Assembly: GCF_026241095.1 (NCBI RefSeq)
Contig: NZ_JAPFGB010000020.1
Span: 62,001 to 126,000 of the forward strand
From: Saccharopolyspora sp. NFXS83
Lineage (GTDB): Bacteria; Actinomycetota; Actinomycetes; Mycobacteriales; Pseudonocardiaceae
Length of the DNA: 64,000 bases
Reading direction: 5' to 3'
The notes beneath the pieces were generated by a model. It was not told the origin of the DNA, ran no database searches, and saw only the letters and a list, made by a program, of their open reading frames with translations. Made by a program: the position numbers and the translations under genes. Shown piece by piece: positions 51,689 to 62,021 of this stretch (its first letter is position 1; every line of letters starts with the position of its first letter).

Positions 51689-52081
51689 TCACCCGCGCTG
51701 GTCCGGGCCGCTGCCGTACTCGCGGGTGAGGATTTCGAGGTTGTGCCCGTTCGGGTCGTCGAAGTAGATGCCCCGACCGCCGTCCCTGGTGTTCACCACG
51801 CCCGGCTCGCCGTGGTGCGGATCGGCCCAGTAGGTGATGTCCCGCTCGACGATCCGGCCGAAGATCGCGTCGAACTCCTCCTCGCCGACGAGGAACGCGT
51901 AGTGCTGCGGGGCGATGTCACCCCCGGATTCGAGCACGTCCAAGGTGACGTCGTTGTCCGGGCGAACGGTGCGGAACGGCCCGAACCGCCCTGCTTCAGG
52001 CAGGCCGAGGACCTCGGTGAAGAAGCGGGCGGTCCGGTCCTGGTCGTGCGCCATCACGATGGTGTGGTTGAGCTGGATCAT
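51689..52081 (-). CDS. VOC-superfamily protein next to prcA
   Basis: 130 residues. The modules are QLNHTIVMAHDQDRTARFFT and HYAFLVGEEEFDAIFGRIVE, with GGRGIYFDDPNGHNLEILTR at the end supplying the metal-binding Glu. The terminal motif is close to fosfomycin-resistance and ring-cleavage proteins, but the activity cannot be assigned. It lies 67 bases downstream of prcA on the same strand, so it is probably co-transcribed with the proteasome genes. Confidence 0.85.
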   Translation of the reverse strand: MIQLNHTIVMAHDQDRTARFFTEVLGLPEAGRFGPFRTVRPDNDVTLDVLESGGDIAPQHYAFLVGEEEFDAIFGRIVERDITYWADPHHGEPGVVNTRDGGRGIYFDDPNGHNLEILTREYGSGPDQRG

Positions 52082-52148
52082 GGGCTTCCTCCTCCGTCGG
52101 ACGACTCCACGATGGGAGTTCGACCGCGCTGGAGGTCAAGCCCGGACG

Positions 52149-52925
52149 CTACTTCCCGTTGCCGGAGCTCTTCCCGTCGTCCTCGGACCCCTCGTCGGCC
52201 GCGGCCTTGTCGTCCGCACCGTCGGAGGCGGGCTCCGGCTTCGGCAGCAGGGCCTCCAGCGCCGCTCCCGCGATCCGGCGGAACGTCCGGTGCGGGCGCG
52301 CCCGGTCCAGGACGGCGACCTCGAGCTGCTTGTTGCCCAGCTCGCGGGAGCTCTCGCCGCTGGAGGCCAGCGCCTTCACCGACAGCTCCACGGCAGGGCC
52401 GAGCTCCATCCCGTCGACGAACGAGTCCTTCAACGTCGTGTTGATCGTGTCGGCCTGGCCGCCCATGACCACGTACTGCTGCTCGTCCACGATCGACCCG
52501 TCGTAGGTGAGGCGGTAGAGCTGGTCGGTCTCCGCGCTCGCGCCGACCTCGGCCACGCAGATCTCCACCTCGAACGGCTTGATCTGCTCGGTGAAGATCG
52601 CCCCCAGGTGCTGGGCGTAGGTGTTGGCCAGCGACCGCCCGGTCACGTCGCGCCGGTCGTAGGAATAACCGCGGAAGTCGGCGATGCGCACGCCCGCCAC
52701 CCGCAGGCTCTCGAACTCGCTGTAGCGGCCGACGGCCGCGAATCCGAGCCGGTCGTAGATCTCGGAGACCTTGTGCAGCGTGGTGGACGGGTTCTCCGCC
52801 ACGAACAGCACACCCCCCGCGTACTTGAGCACCACCACGCTGCGTCCGCGGGCGATGCCCTTGCGGGCCAGCTCGGAACGCTCCCGCATCAGCTGTTCGG
52901 GCGAGGTGTAGAACGGCATCGTCAC
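52149..52925 (-). CDS. prcA: Proteasome subunit alpha
   Basis: 258 residues. The N-terminal gate segment [20 protein letters not shown] and [20 protein letters not shown] are characteristic. [20 protein letters not shown] and [20 protein letters not shown] continue the fold. It forms the outer rings of the 20S core and docks the Arc/Mpa C-terminal tail. The Glu/Asp/Lys-rich C-terminal tail (~25 residues) is typical. GTG 52925 or ATG 52919 can start it. It follows prcB by 93 bases. Confidence 0.96.
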   Translation of the reverse strand: MTMPFYTSPEQLMRERSELARKGIARGRSVVVLKYAGGVLFVAENPSTTLHKVSEIYDRLGFAAVGRYSEFESLRVAGVRIADFRGYSYDRRDVTGRSLANTYAQHLGAIFTEQIKPFEVEICVAEVGASAETDQLYRLTYDGSIVDEQQYVVMGGQADTINTTLKDSFVDGMELGPAVELSVKALASSGESSRELGNKQLEVAVLDRARPHRTFRRIAGAALEALLPKPEPASDGADDKAAADEGSEDDGKSSGNGK

Positions 52926-53018
52926 GGCTGTGCACTCCTGGGTCGAATCGTTCGGCGCCCCCGCCCGGAGGCGGGGCGACCGTGCTCAGGCGGGGGAACG
53001 GCGGCGGGGAACGCGGCG

Positions 53019-53876
53019 TCAGCCGCCCGGATTCTCGGACCGTCCCTGCACGACCTGCTCGGCGATCTCGGCGGCCTGCTGCTCCGCGAGCCGGACCGCG
53101 CCTTCCGCAGCCGTGATCGTCACGACGGTCGGGTAGATCCGCCTGGACACGTCGGGGCCACCGGTGGCGGTGTCGTCGTCGGCCGCGTCGTAGAGGGCTT
53201 CGACCGCGTTGCGCACCGCGGAGTCCACGTCGGCGTCCGGGTCGTGGCGCTTCTTGAGCGCCGCCTTCGCGAACGGCGAGCCGGAACCCACCGCGTGGAA
53301 GCCGCCGGATTCGCCGTAGCGCCCGCCGGTGATGTCGTAGGAGATGATCCGCCCGGCCCGTTCGGGGTCGTCGGCCGCGGTGTCGAAGCCGACGAACAGC
53401 GGCACGACGGCCAGCCCGGCCATCGCGCCCTGCAGGTTGCCGCGCAGCATCGTGGCGAGCTTGTTCGACTTGCCGTCCAGCGAGAGCGGGACGCCTTCGA
53501 GCTTCTCGTAGTGCTCCAGCTCGATCGCGTACAGCCGCACCATCTCCAGCGCGATGCCCGCGGTGCCCGCGACACCGACGGCGGAGTAGGCGTCGGTGAC
53601 GTAGAGCTTGTCCATGTCGCGCTGCGCGATGAGGTTGCCCATGGTCGCGCGGCGGTCACCGGCCAGCAGGACACCGCCGCGGAAGGTCAGCGCGACGATC
53701 GTGGTGCCGTGCGGAGCTTCGACGATGCCTTGCGGGACGTCCCGGTTGCCCGGCAGCAGTTCCGGGGCGGTGGCCTGGAGGAAGTCGGTGAACGATGAGG
53801 ATCCGGAGGTGAGGTAGGCAGCGGGCAGGGCCTGACCCGGAAAGTTCCGAGCCGCGCTGGATTCCATCGGCGACAT
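53019..53876 (-). CDS. prcB: Proteasome subunit beta
   Basis: 285 residues including a 57-residue propeptide; cleavage exposes the catalytic Thr58 in [20 protein letters not shown]. The [16 protein letters not shown] segment of the propeptide is conserved. [20 protein letters not shown] and [20 protein letters not shown] match the family. Inner-ring protease of the 20S proteasome. AGGAG is well placed before ATG 53876. It follows pup after 184 bases in the pup-prcB-prcA order usual for actinobacteria. Confidence 0.97.
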   Translation of the reverse strand: MSPMESSAARNFPGQALPAAYLTSGSSSFTDFLQATAPELLPGNRDVPQGIVEAPHGTTIVALTFRGGVLLAGDRRATMGNLIAQRDMDKLYVTDAYSAVGVAGTAGIALEMVRLYAIELEHYEKLEGVPLSLDGKSNKLATMLRGNLQGAMAGLAVVPLFVGFDTAADDPERAGRIISYDITGGRYGESGGFHAVGSGSPFAKAALKKRHDPDADVDSAVRNAVEALYDAADDDTATGGPDVSRRIYPTVVTITAAEGAVRLAEQQAAEIAEQVVQGRSENPGG

Positions 53877-54060
53877 CGTCTCCTGCTTCTAAGGACTGCC
53901 CCACCGCCGCGACGGCGGGGCCGGGATCGGGGCAGGCCCCAAGATCGGGGCCGTACCGCAACTCTAATCAAGATCGCCCGCGTGAGCGACGGTCAGCACC
54001 GCCCCGCGTGGCGGGGGCCGCCGGGCCGGAACCCGCCCGACGGCCGCGCGGTGTCGGTGC

Positions 54061-54252
54061 CTACTGCCCGCCCTTCTGCACGTAGGCGCGGACGAAGTCC
54101 TCGGCGTTCTCTTCCAGGACGTCGTCGATCTCGTCCAGGATGGCGTCGACGTCTTCGCCGAGCTTCTCGCGACGTTCCTGACCGGCTGCTTCGGGACCCG
54201 ACTCCTCGTCTCCGTCGCCGCCATCGGGCCGCTGGACCTTTTCCTGGGACAT
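54061..54252 (-). CDS. pup: Prokaryotic ubiquitin-like protein Pup
   Basis: 63 residues, ending in Gly-Gly-Gln, so Dop must deamidate the last residue to Glu before ligation. The N-terminal half is polar and disordered (MSQEKVQRPDGGDGDEESG). The second half is the helix that binds the Arc coiled coil (EDVDAILDEIDDVLEENAED, then FVRAYVQKGGQ). ATG 54252 has GGGAGGG upstream. Confidence 0.97.
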   Translation of the reverse strand: MSQEKVQRPDGGDGDEESGPEAAGQERREKLGEDVDAILDEIDDVLEENAEDFVRAYVQKGGQ

Positions 54253-54503
54253 CTCGCCCTCCCGGTGGTTGTCCGTTCGGATGCCGGGGATGTCGAACGG
54301 TCGCCGAACACGGGGCATCCTGAGGTGAACAGTACCTAGCTGAACCCCTGTTCGCCCACATCCAAGCGGGCATTGTTGCGATCTTTCGCGATCGGCGAAG
54401 TCCCGACTGGACCGGCTAAGCCGCTGGTCAGAGGGGCCACACGGCCCGAAGCGGAATGATCTTTCGTTCCGCTGTCTTGCCAGCAGCGGATCCGCTGAAC
54501 ACC

Positions 54504-54627
54504 GACCAGCCCGAGCAGGTCGACCACCGGCGGGTTCTCAGCGGCTCCTCCACGAGGACGACGATTTCGCTGTGCACGGCTGGCACGAGAAATCGATCCC
54601 GCAGCGGAGGAGCCGCCGGGGTTCCGC
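54504..54627 (+). repeat. Intergenic hairpin repeat, copy 2 (between pup and dop)
   Basis: Same block as at 17853-17978: GACCAGCCCGAGCAGG at the start, GACCACCGGCGGGTTCTCAG in the middle, GGTTCCGC at the end. The hairpin arms are GCGGCTCCTCC (54541-54551) and GGAGGAGCCGC (54606-54616), with an inner CGATTTC/GAAATCG. Compared with copy 1 one T is missing in the left arm and the paired A is missing in the right arm. It lies in the 413-base gap between dop and pup, where no gene is seen. Confidence 0.75.
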
Positions 54628-54665
54628 TCCCCGGACATCTGCGCAGCCCGTCCCACCGGGGCTTC

Positions 54666-56165
54666 TCAGCCCCGGGTCAGCGAGTCCACCAGTTCCTCGG
54701 CGCTGGCCGCGGCGTCGAGCAGTTCGCCCACGTGGGCGCGCGTGCCGCGCAACGGCTCCAGGGTCGGGATGCGCACCAGCGACTCCCTGCCCAGGTCGAA
54801 GATGACCGAATCCCAGGAGGCCGCGGCGACGGCCGCCGGGTAGCGCTCCAGGCAGCGGCCCCTGAAGTAGGCCCTGGTGTCCTCCGGCGGGGTGGTCACG
54901 GCCGCGCGGACCTCGTCCTCGGTGACGAGCCTGCGCATCGAGCCGCGCGCGACGAGGCGGTTGTAGAGGCCCTTGTCCAGCCGCACGTCGGAGTACTGCA
55001 GGTCGATCATGTGGAGCTTCGGCGACGCCCAGCCGAGGTTGCCGCGGGTGCGGTAGTTCTCCAGCAGCCGCAGCTTCGCGGGCCAGTCCAGCCGGTCGGC
55101 GCAGTCCATCGGGTCACCGCCGAGCAGGTCGAGCACCTCGCCCCAGGTCGCCAGCACGTCCTTCGCCGCCTGGTCGCCGCCGTGGGCGGCCACGTGCCGC
55201 GCGGCCCGCTCGTGGTACTCCCGCTGCAGGTCGAGGCCGGTGAACTTGCGGCCGTCGGCGAGCTCCACGGTCTGGCGCAACGTCGGGTCGTGGCTGATCA
55301 GGTGCACCGCCTGCACCGAGTCGGCCAGCTTGAGGTCGTCGAAGCGCTCCCCTGCCTCGATCATGTCCAGCACCAGCGCGGAGGTGCCGACCTTCAGGTA
55401 CGTGGAGGTCTCGGCCAGGTTCGCGTCGCCGATGATGACGTGCAGCCTGCGGTACTTGTCGGCGTCGGCGTGCGGCTCGTCGCGGGTGTTGATGATGCCG
55501 CGCTTGAGCGTGGTCTCCAGGCCGACTTCGACCTCGATGTAGTCGGAGCGCTGCGAGAGCTGGAACCCCGGCTTCTCCCCCGCCTGCCCGAGCCCGACCC
55601 GCCCGGAGCCGCACATCACCTGGCGGGACGCGAAGAACGGGGTGAGCCCGGCGATGACCGAGGTGAACGGGGTGTCCCGAGCCATCAGGTAGTTCTCGTG
55701 GGTGCCGTAGCTGGCGCCCTTGCCGTCGACGTTGTTCTTGTACAGCTGCATCTGCGGGGTGCCGGGCACGCTGGCCGCTTTGATCGCGGCCTCCTCCATG
55801 ACCCGCTCGCCCGCCTTGTCCCAGACCACCGCGTCGCGCGGGTTGGTGACCTCGGGGGCGGAGTACTCGGGGTGCGCGTGGTCGACGTAGAGCCGCGCGC
55901 CGTTGGTGAGGATGACGTTGGCGGCGCCGAGGTCGTCGCTGTCGGAGCCGTTGCTCTGCGGCGTCGACGCGCCCAGGTCGAAGCCGCGGGCGTCCCGCAA
56001 CGGCGACTCCACTTCGTAGTCCCACCGGGCGCGGCGAGCGCGCGGGATGTCCGCCGCGGCCGCGTAGGCGAGCACGATATGAGTGGAGGTCAGCACCGGG
56101 TTGGCCGTCGAATCTCCGGGCACGACGATGCCGTACTCCACTTCGGTTCCCATGATCCGCCGCAT
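54666..56165 (-). CDS. dop: Pup deamidase/depupylase Dop
   Basis: 499 residues, longer than PafA because of the Dop-specific loop after the first strand (around residues 38-80). [20 protein letters not shown] begins the active site; Asp95 in [17 protein letters not shown] is the catalytic Asp equivalent to that of M. tuberculosis Dop. [20 protein letters not shown] and [20 protein letters not shown] are conserved. It converts Pup-Gln to Pup-Glu and removes Pup from substrates. First in the dop-pup-prcBA direction; a repeat hairpin lies between it and pup. Confidence 0.96.
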   Translation of the reverse strand: MRRIMGTEVEYGIVVPGDSTANPVLTSTHIVLAYAAAADIPRARRARWDYEVESPLRDARGFDLGASTPQSNGSDSDDLGAANVILTNGARLYVDHAHPEYSAPEVTNPRDAVVWDKAGERVMEEAAIKAASVPGTPQMQLYKNNVDGKGASYGTHENYLMARDTPFTSVIAGLTPFFASRQVMCGSGRVGLGQAGEKPGFQLSQRSDYIEVEVGLETTLKRGIINTRDEPHADADKYRRLHVIIGDANLAETSTYLKVGTSALVLDMIEAGERFDDLKLADSVQAVHLISHDPTLRQTVELADGRKFTGLDLQREYHERAARHVAAHGGDQAAKDVLATWGEVLDLLGGDPMDCADRLDWPAKLRLLENYRTRGNLGWASPKLHMIDLQYSDVRLDKGLYNRLVARGSMRRLVTEDEVRAAVTTPPEDTRAYFRGRCLERYPAAVAAASWDSVIFDLGRESLVRIPTLEPLRGTRAHVGELLDAAASAEELVDSLTRG

Positions 56166-56310
56166 ACCTGGAAGCCTACGGGTTCCGGCGCGTTAAGCAG
56201 AGTTTCCGACGGGGTGCGTTCCGTCCGAGAGCGGCGGATCCCGGTCCCGGGCGACGCGGGCACCGGGTCTCCGGCGGGGCCTGCCGGGGGACTTCTGCGA
56301 GGATGCCGCC

Positions 56311-56838
56311 GTGGGCGCTCAGGACGAACTGGTGGCGGTGTACGACGCGGCGGGCGACGTGGCGGGGTCCGCGCCGCGCTGGCGGATGCGGCGGGACGGC
56401 CTGTGGCACGCGGCGACGTCGATCCTGGTCCGCTCCGGCGACGGCCGATCGATCTACGTGCACCGGCGCACCGACCACAAGGACGTCAACCCGGGAGCGC
56501 ACGACTGCTTCGCGGGCGGCGTCGTGGCCGCGGGCGAGACCCCCGACGTCGGCGCGGAACGGGAGCTGGCGGAGGAGCTCGGCATCCGGGGCGCGCCGCT
56601 CGTCTTCCTGTTCCGCTCGGTGTTCGAGGAGGGCTCGGTCCGCCACCACGGGTTCGTCTACGAGGTGCGGTGGGACGGCCCGGTCGTGCACCAGCCGGAA
56701 GAGGTCGCCGACGGCTGGTGGATGCCGTCGGCGGAGCTCCGCGAGCGGGTGGCGGACCCCGGCTGGCCGTTCGCCGCGGACAGCCGGCAGTTCATCCACG
56801 AGTGGTTCGCCCGCCAGGACGCCGCGGCGGGCTCCTGA
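56311..56838 (+). CDS. NUDIX hydrolase
   Basis: 175 residues. A full Nudix box GGVVAAGETPDVGAERELAE followed by ELGI lies at ~72-95. The preceding part (ILVRSGDGRSIYVHRRTDHK, NPGAHDC) and the following FEEGSVRHHGFVYEVRWDGP resemble isopentenyl-diphosphate isomerase-like and pyrophosphatase-type Nudix proteins. It hydrolyses a nucleoside-diphosphate-linked or similar substrate. GTG 56311 is the start. It lies alone on the plus strand between dop and the aldo-keto reductase. Confidence 0.88.
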   Translation: MGAQDELVAVYDAAGDVAGSAPRWRMRRDGLWHAATSILVRSGDGRSIYVHRRTDHKDVNPGAHDCFAGGVVAAGETPDVGAERELAEELGIRGAPLVFLFRSVFEEGSVRHHGFVYEVRWDGPVVHQPEEVADGWWMPSAELRERVADPGWPFAADSRQFIHEWFARQDAAAGS

Positions 56839-56850
56839 TCCGAGGCCGGG

Positions 56851-57798
56851 TCAGTGCCAGGGCAGAGCGGAGCGCTCTCCCCAGTAGGTGGCGGGATCCC
56901 GGGTCAGGGCGGCCAGTTCGCCCAGGTCCGTCGCGTCGAGGCTGACCGAGGCCGCGGCGAGGTTGGAGTCCAGCTGCGCCACGTCCGCAGGCCCCACCAG
57001 CACCACGTCCGCCCACGGTTGGGCGAGCACGTGCGCCAGCGCCACCGCGTCGGGCGTGGCGCCGTGGCGCGCGGCCACGCGGGCGAGCAGTTCCGGCGGG
57101 TTCACCGCGAGCCTGCCGTTGGCGAGGGACTCCTTCACCAGCACTCGCCAGCCGCCGTGGTGCACCTCGGTGAGCGCCCTGCCTGCCGAGGGTTCCAGTG
57201 AGTTCCAGGTGGACTGCACGGCGCTGAACAGCTGCTTGCCGCCGATCTCCAACTCCCAGGCCCGTTCGATCGCCTCGGCCTGCGCCGCCCCGCTGGTGGA
57301 GAACCCGAGCCGGACCCCGGAGTCCCGCAGCCGCGCCAGTTCGTGCTGCAGCGCCAGGTCGTCGAACAGCGGGCTCTCCGGCGTCAACGAGTGCACCTGG
57401 TACAGGTCGATCCGGTCGCCGAGCAGTTCGCGGGTCTGCGCCCACTGCTCCCGCAGGCGTTCCACCGAGTGCTCCTTGACCTCGTGCACTTCGGTTTCGA
57501 TGCGCCACTCGGCGACGTAGGCGTAGCCCCACTTGCTGGACACGGTGATGCCCTGGTGGCCGCGTTCGCCGAGCCAGCCGGCGAGGAACTCTTCGGCGCT
57601 GCCGTAGGAGCGGGCGGCGTCGACCCAGCGGATTCCGCGCTCGTAAGCGGCGTCGAGGACGCGACCGGTGTGCTCGCGCATCGCTTCTGCCGTGCGGTGC
57701 GCGGGCAACGCGTCGGTGCGGCCGACGTTGATGTAGGCGGGGCGGCCGAGCGCGGCCAGCCCGAGCCCGAACCGGTCCGGACGAGGCGTGGAGATCAT
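56851..57798 (-). CDS. Aldo/keto reductase
   Basis: 315 residues, one complete AKR barrel. Catalytic residues: Asp and Tyr in RWVDAARSYGSAEEFLAGWL, Lys in TVSSKWGYAY, His in DLYQVHSLTP. The C-terminal cofactor region has DVVLVGPADVAQLDSNLAAA. ATG 57798 (MISTPRPDRFGLGLAALGRP) is used because the fold starts there. It lies downstream of arc but behind a strong terminator, so it is likely transcribed separately. Confidence 0.9.
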   Translation of the reverse strand: MISTPRPDRFGLGLAALGRPAYINVGRTDALPAHRTAEAMREHTGRVLDAAYERGIRWVDAARSYGSAEEFLAGWLGERGHQGITVSSKWGYAYVAEWRIETEVHEVKEHSVERLREQWAQTRELLGDRIDLYQVHSLTPESPLFDDLALQHELARLRDSGVRLGFSTSGAAQAEAIERAWELEIGGKQLFSAVQSTWNSLEPSAGRALTEVHHGGWRVLVKESLANGRLAVNPPELLARVAARHGATPDAVALAHVLAQPWADVVLVGPADVAQLDSNLAAASVSLDATDLGELAALTRDPATYWGERSALPWH

Positions 57799-57861
57799 GC
57801 CTGAAAACCTAATCGCTGCCTGCGGCGACCGACACTCGACCTCGCAGGCACTCCGAGCAGC

Positions 57862-57900
57862 ATTCGTGGCGGGCACCGGAGAACGGCACCCGCCACGAAT
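57862..57900 (-). terminator. Hairpin terminator after arc
   Basis: ATTCGTGGCGGG (57862-57873) and CCCGCCACGAAT (57889-57900) form a perfect 12-bp stem, 12 bases after the arc stop codon on the minus strand. Confidence 0.75.
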
Positions 57901-57911
57901 CGCGCACGTCG

Positions 57912-59711
57912 CTACAAGTACTGGCCGGTGTTGGTGGCCGTGTCGATCGCCCGGCCGGATTCCTGGTTCTTGCCGCTGACCAGGGTCCGGATGTAGACGA
58001 TCCGCTCGCCCTTCTTGCCCGAGATCCGCGCCCAGTCGTCCGGGTTGGTCGTGTTGGGCAGGTCCTCGTTCTCGGCGAACTCGTCGATGATGGCGTCCTG
58101 CAAGTGCTGCACCCGCAGGCCCGGCTGGCCGGTGTCGAGCACCGACTTGATCGCCGCCTTCTTCGAGCGGTCCACGATGTTCTGGATCATCGCGCCGGAG
58201 TTGAAGTCCTTGAAGTACAGGACTTCCTTGTCCCCGTTGGCGTAGGTGACCTCCAGGAACCGGTTCTCGTCGGTTTCGGCGTACATCCGCTCGACGGTGG
58301 TCTGGATCATCGCGTCGAGGCAGGCGGCCTTCTCGCCGCCGAACTCGAGGAGGTCCTCCTCGTGGATGGGCAGCTGGTCGGTGAGGTACTTGGAGAAGAT
58401 GTCCTTGGCCGACTCGGCGTCCGGCCGCTCGATCTTGATCTTCACGTCGAGCCTGCCGGGTCGCAGGATCGCCGGGTCGATCATGTCCTCGCGGTTGGAG
58501 GCACCGATGACGATGACGTTCTCCAGGCCCTCGACGCCGTCGATCTCCGAGAGCAGCTGCGGCACGATCGTGGTCTCCACGTCCGAGGACACACCGCTGC
58601 CGCGGGTCCGGAAGATCGAGTCCATCTCGTCGAAGAACACGATCACCGGGGTGCCTTCGGAGGCCTTCTCCCTGGCGCGCTGGAAGATGAGCCGGATGTG
58701 CCGCTCGGTCTCGCCCACGAACTTGTTCAGCAGCTCGGGGCCCTTGATGTTGAGGAAGTAGGACTTCGCCTGCCCGTCGTCGTCACCGCGCGCCGCGGCG
58801 ACCTTCTTGGCCAGCGAGTTCGCCACCGCCTTCGCGATGAGCGTCTTGCCGCAGCCGGGCGGCCCGTAGAGCAGCACGCCCTTGGGCGGTTGCAGCTGGT
58901 ACTGCACGTAGAGGTCGGAGTGCAGGAACGGGAGTTCCACGGCGTCGCGGATCTGCTCGATCTGCCCGCTCAGGCCACCGATGTCCAGGTACCCGACGTC
59001 CGGGACCTCTTCGAGCACGAGATCCTCGACCTCGGCCTTGGGGACCGTGTCGTAGGCGTAGCCGACCTTGCTGTCGACCAGCACGGAATCACCGGACTTC
59101 AGCCCGGCTTCCACCAGCGGATCGGTCAGCCACACGACGCGTTCCTCGTCGGTGTGGCCGAGCACCAGCGCGCGGCTGGCTCCCGCGCCGTCGATGAGGC
59201 TCGGAGGCAGGATCTCCCGGAAGGTGCACACCTCGCCGATCTGCTCGAAGGCGCCCGCCTCCACGACGGTCAGCGCCTCGTTGAGCCGGACGGACTGACC
59301 CAGCTTGAGCTCTTCGGTCTCGACGTTCGGCGATACGGCGACCCGCATCTTGCGACCGGAGGTGAACACGTCGACCGTGCCGTCCTCGTAGCGGCACAGG
59401 AAGGTTCCGTATCCGCTCGGGGGTTGGGCCAGGCGGTCGACCTCCTCGCGCAGGGCCATCAGCTGACCGCGCGCTTCCTTCAGGGTCTCGGTGAGTTTGG
59501 CGTTCCGTTCGGTGAGCTGGCTCACGCGCTCGGATGCCTCGGCCAGCCGCTTTTCCAGCAACCGGGCCTGTTGGGGGGACTCGTTGAGCTTTCGGCGCAG
59601 CAACGCCACTTCGTCTTGGAGCAGACGAATCTGGCCGTTGAGCTCGGCTTGCCCGCCGGGCTGCTGCTCGCCGCCCTCCTCAGGCCGGCTGCCGGGACGG
59701 TCGTGCTGCAT
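57912..59711 (-). CDS. arc: Proteasome-associated AAA ATPase Arc/Mpa
   Basis: 599 residues. The N-terminal coiled coil (~25-95, e.g. [20 protein letters not shown]) binds Pup. Two OB domains follow (~95-245). The AAA module has Walker [15 protein letters not shown] (~282), Walker [13 protein letters not shown] and [20 protein letters not shown]. The protein ends in Gly-Gln-Tyr-Leu, the proteasome-docking tail needed to open the PrcA gate, so it is complete. It unfolds pupylated proteins and feeds them to PrcAB. ATG 59711 has GGAGGAGGG upstream; the frame extends further without similarity. Called Mpa in mycobacteria. Confidence 0.97.
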   Translation of the reverse strand: MQHDRPGSRPEEGGEQQPGGQAELNGQIRLLQDEVALLRRKLNESPQQARLLEKRLAEASERVSQLTERNAKLTETLKEARGQLMALREEVDRLAQPPSGYGTFLCRYEDGTVDVFTSGRKMRVAVSPNVETEELKLGQSVRLNEALTVVEAGAFEQIGEVCTFREILPPSLIDGAGASRALVLGHTDEERVVWLTDPLVEAGLKSGDSVLVDSKVGYAYDTVPKAEVEDLVLEEVPDVGYLDIGGLSGQIEQIRDAVELPFLHSDLYVQYQLQPPKGVLLYGPPGCGKTLIAKAVANSLAKKVAAARGDDDGQAKSYFLNIKGPELLNKFVGETERHIRLIFQRAREKASEGTPVIVFFDEMDSIFRTRGSGVSSDVETTIVPQLLSEIDGVEGLENVIVIGASNREDMIDPAILRPGRLDVKIKIERPDAESAKDIFSKYLTDQLPIHEEDLLEFGGEKAACLDAMIQTTVERMYAETDENRFLEVTYANGDKEVLYFKDFNSGAMIQNIVDRSKKAAIKSVLDTGQPGLRVQHLQDAIIDEFAENEDLPNTTNPDDWARISGKKGERIVYIRTLVSGKNQESGRAIDTATNTGQYL

Positions 59712-60276
59712 ATCGGCACCCTCCTCCCGTGCTCGTACCACCACGGTACCGGCGATCACCGACGACGGCGGCGTCGTGATTGCGCGCCGGATCCGCTAGC
59801 GTGCCACAAAATTCGGCGAATACCCATGATTCGAACGTCCTCGATGGCCCGTCCGGGCGTGGTGGGAGTGGACGGTGAACACGGTGTGTTCACGATCATG
59901 GTCCATTCGGTGTTTCGCACCCGTCGCGGTCGTCGCCGAACCCGGCGGTACGACCGCGGGTTTCCCGGAACGCCACCGCGTTCGGTACCGAACGTCGGCA
60001 TCCGGGTGTCGGTGAGCTGACAACCGGGTGTCATTGCGGTGCCGCACCCCTGGGCGTGTCCGACTTCTCCCATCATTTGGAACAACGAGGGTTTTCCGCG
60101 GTCGAAACGCGCATCGGCGAGATCCTCATGTCGGGCATCTCACCCAAGCCGAGCACCTCGGCACAGGGCGGCCGGAAAGGTCTACTCCTGACATGCGCCA
60201 GGTAACGCTCTGATGTACTTACGCCGCCGCACCACCTCGTGCGGCCAGAGCACAGAACTTGGGGGAGGAACATCCC
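59712..60276. promoter_or_regulatory. Divergent promoter region with two palindromes
   Basis: 565 bases between arc (minus) and a membrane protein gene (plus), with no convincing gene. Two perfect palindromes are present: GTGAACAC GGT GTGTTCAC (59875-59893) and CGTTCGGTACCGAACG (59979-59994). They are candidate binding sites for dimeric regulators of the proteasome ATPase or the divergent gene. Confidence 0.5.
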
Positions 60277-60993
60277 ATGACCTATCCGCCGCAACAGCCC
60301 GGACCGGGCGGGTGGGACCGGCAGCCAGCCGGGAACCCGGCGGACGGCGCTCCGAACCCCGGCGAGCAACCGCCGCAGCAGCAACCCGCGTTCTACGGCA
60401 ACCAGCACGCGGGATGGCCGCAGGGCCCCATCACCGGAGTCCCGGCGCAGCCGGGCCAGCAGCCCTTCCCCAGCGCACCGGGCCAGGCCCCGTTCGGCCA
60501 GTTCGGGCAGCAGGTCCCGCCGGCGCCGAACTGGGGCGGCGACTTCGGCGCGGGCGCGTGGATCCAGGAACCCGACGAGTTCGCCGAGGACGAGCCGCGG
60601 GGGCGGTCTCCGCTGGTCTGGATCCTCAGCGGCGTCGGCGTGCTGGTCCTGGCCGGAGCCGTGGTCGGCGGCCTCTTCCTGTTCGGCGGCGGCGACCCAG
60701 GTGAACCCCGGCCGGTCGCCCAGGGCCTCGTCGACAAGGTCAACGCGGGGGACTTCGGCTCGCTCGGCCCGCAGCTGTGCGAAGCCAACCGCGGCGAACT
60801 CGACTCGCAGTTCCAGCAGCTGGCCAGCGGCGAGTTCCAGGTGCGGCTCGGACAGGTCACCGCCCAGGGCGAGCAGGCCCGCGCGAAGCTCAACGGCACC
60901 TACACCCTCGACGGCGCCACCATGCCCGTCGACCAGACCATCCTGCTCACCGTCGAGGACGACGAGTGGAAGATCTGCAAGCTCGACCAGTGA
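60277..60993 (+). CDS. Proline-rich single-pass membrane protein with small extracytoplasmic domain (DUF4878-like)
   Basis: 238 residues. Residues 1-~110 are Pro/Gln/Gly-rich, followed by an acidic patch (EPDEFAEDEPRG), one transmembrane helix (VWILSGVGVLVLAGAVVGGL) and a C-terminal ~90-residue domain. That domain (PVAQGLVDKVNAGDFGSLGP, LLTVEDDEWKICKLDQ) resembles the cystatin-like DUF4878/lumazine-binding fold and has two Cys. GGGGGAGG before ATG 60277 fixes the start. The architecture parallels the DUF4333 protein at 8400-8996. Function unknown. Confidence 0.8.
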   Translation: MTYPPQQPGPGGWDRQPAGNPADGAPNPGEQPPQQQPAFYGNQHAGWPQGPITGVPAQPGQQPFPSAPGQAPFGQFGQQVPPAPNWGGDFGAGAWIQEPDEFAEDEPRGRSPLVWILSGVGVLVLAGAVVGGLFLFGGGDPGEPRPVAQGLVDKVNAGDFGSLGPQLCEANRGELDSQFQQLASGEFQVRLGQVTAQGEQARAKLNGTYTLDGATMPVDQTILLTVEDDEWKICKLDQ

Positions 60994-61010
60994 GCCCCCG
61001 ACGCTGAGGC

Positions 61011-61041
61011 CGGTGGCACCGCGGGGATCGCGGTGCCACCG
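61011..61041. terminator. Bidirectional hairpin between convergent genes
   Basis: CGGTGGCACCGCG (61011-61023), loop GGGAT, CGCGGTGCCACCG (61029-61041): a perfect 13-bp stem in the 54-base gap between the convergent membrane-protein and trmI genes. Confidence 0.8.
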
Positions 61042-61047
61042 CGCCGG

Positions 61048-61938
<891 letters not shown>

Positions 61939-62021
61939 TCACAGGAGTGCGTGGTGGGGCCGCGGCACGGCGGGTACGGCGGACCATCGTCGCAGAAGGC
62001 CCGGCGGCTCCTCGCCCGTGC

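Noticed and set aside
54456-56945. Plus-strand open frame of about 830 codons opposite dop
   Set aside because: No recognisable domain. dop on the minus strand contains all active-site motifs. Its start also runs through the intergenic repeat.
58104-60020. Plus-strand open frame of about 640 codons opposite arc
   Set aside because: Shadow of the arc coding sequence; it has none of the features of a real protein and ends in the palindrome-containing intergenic region.
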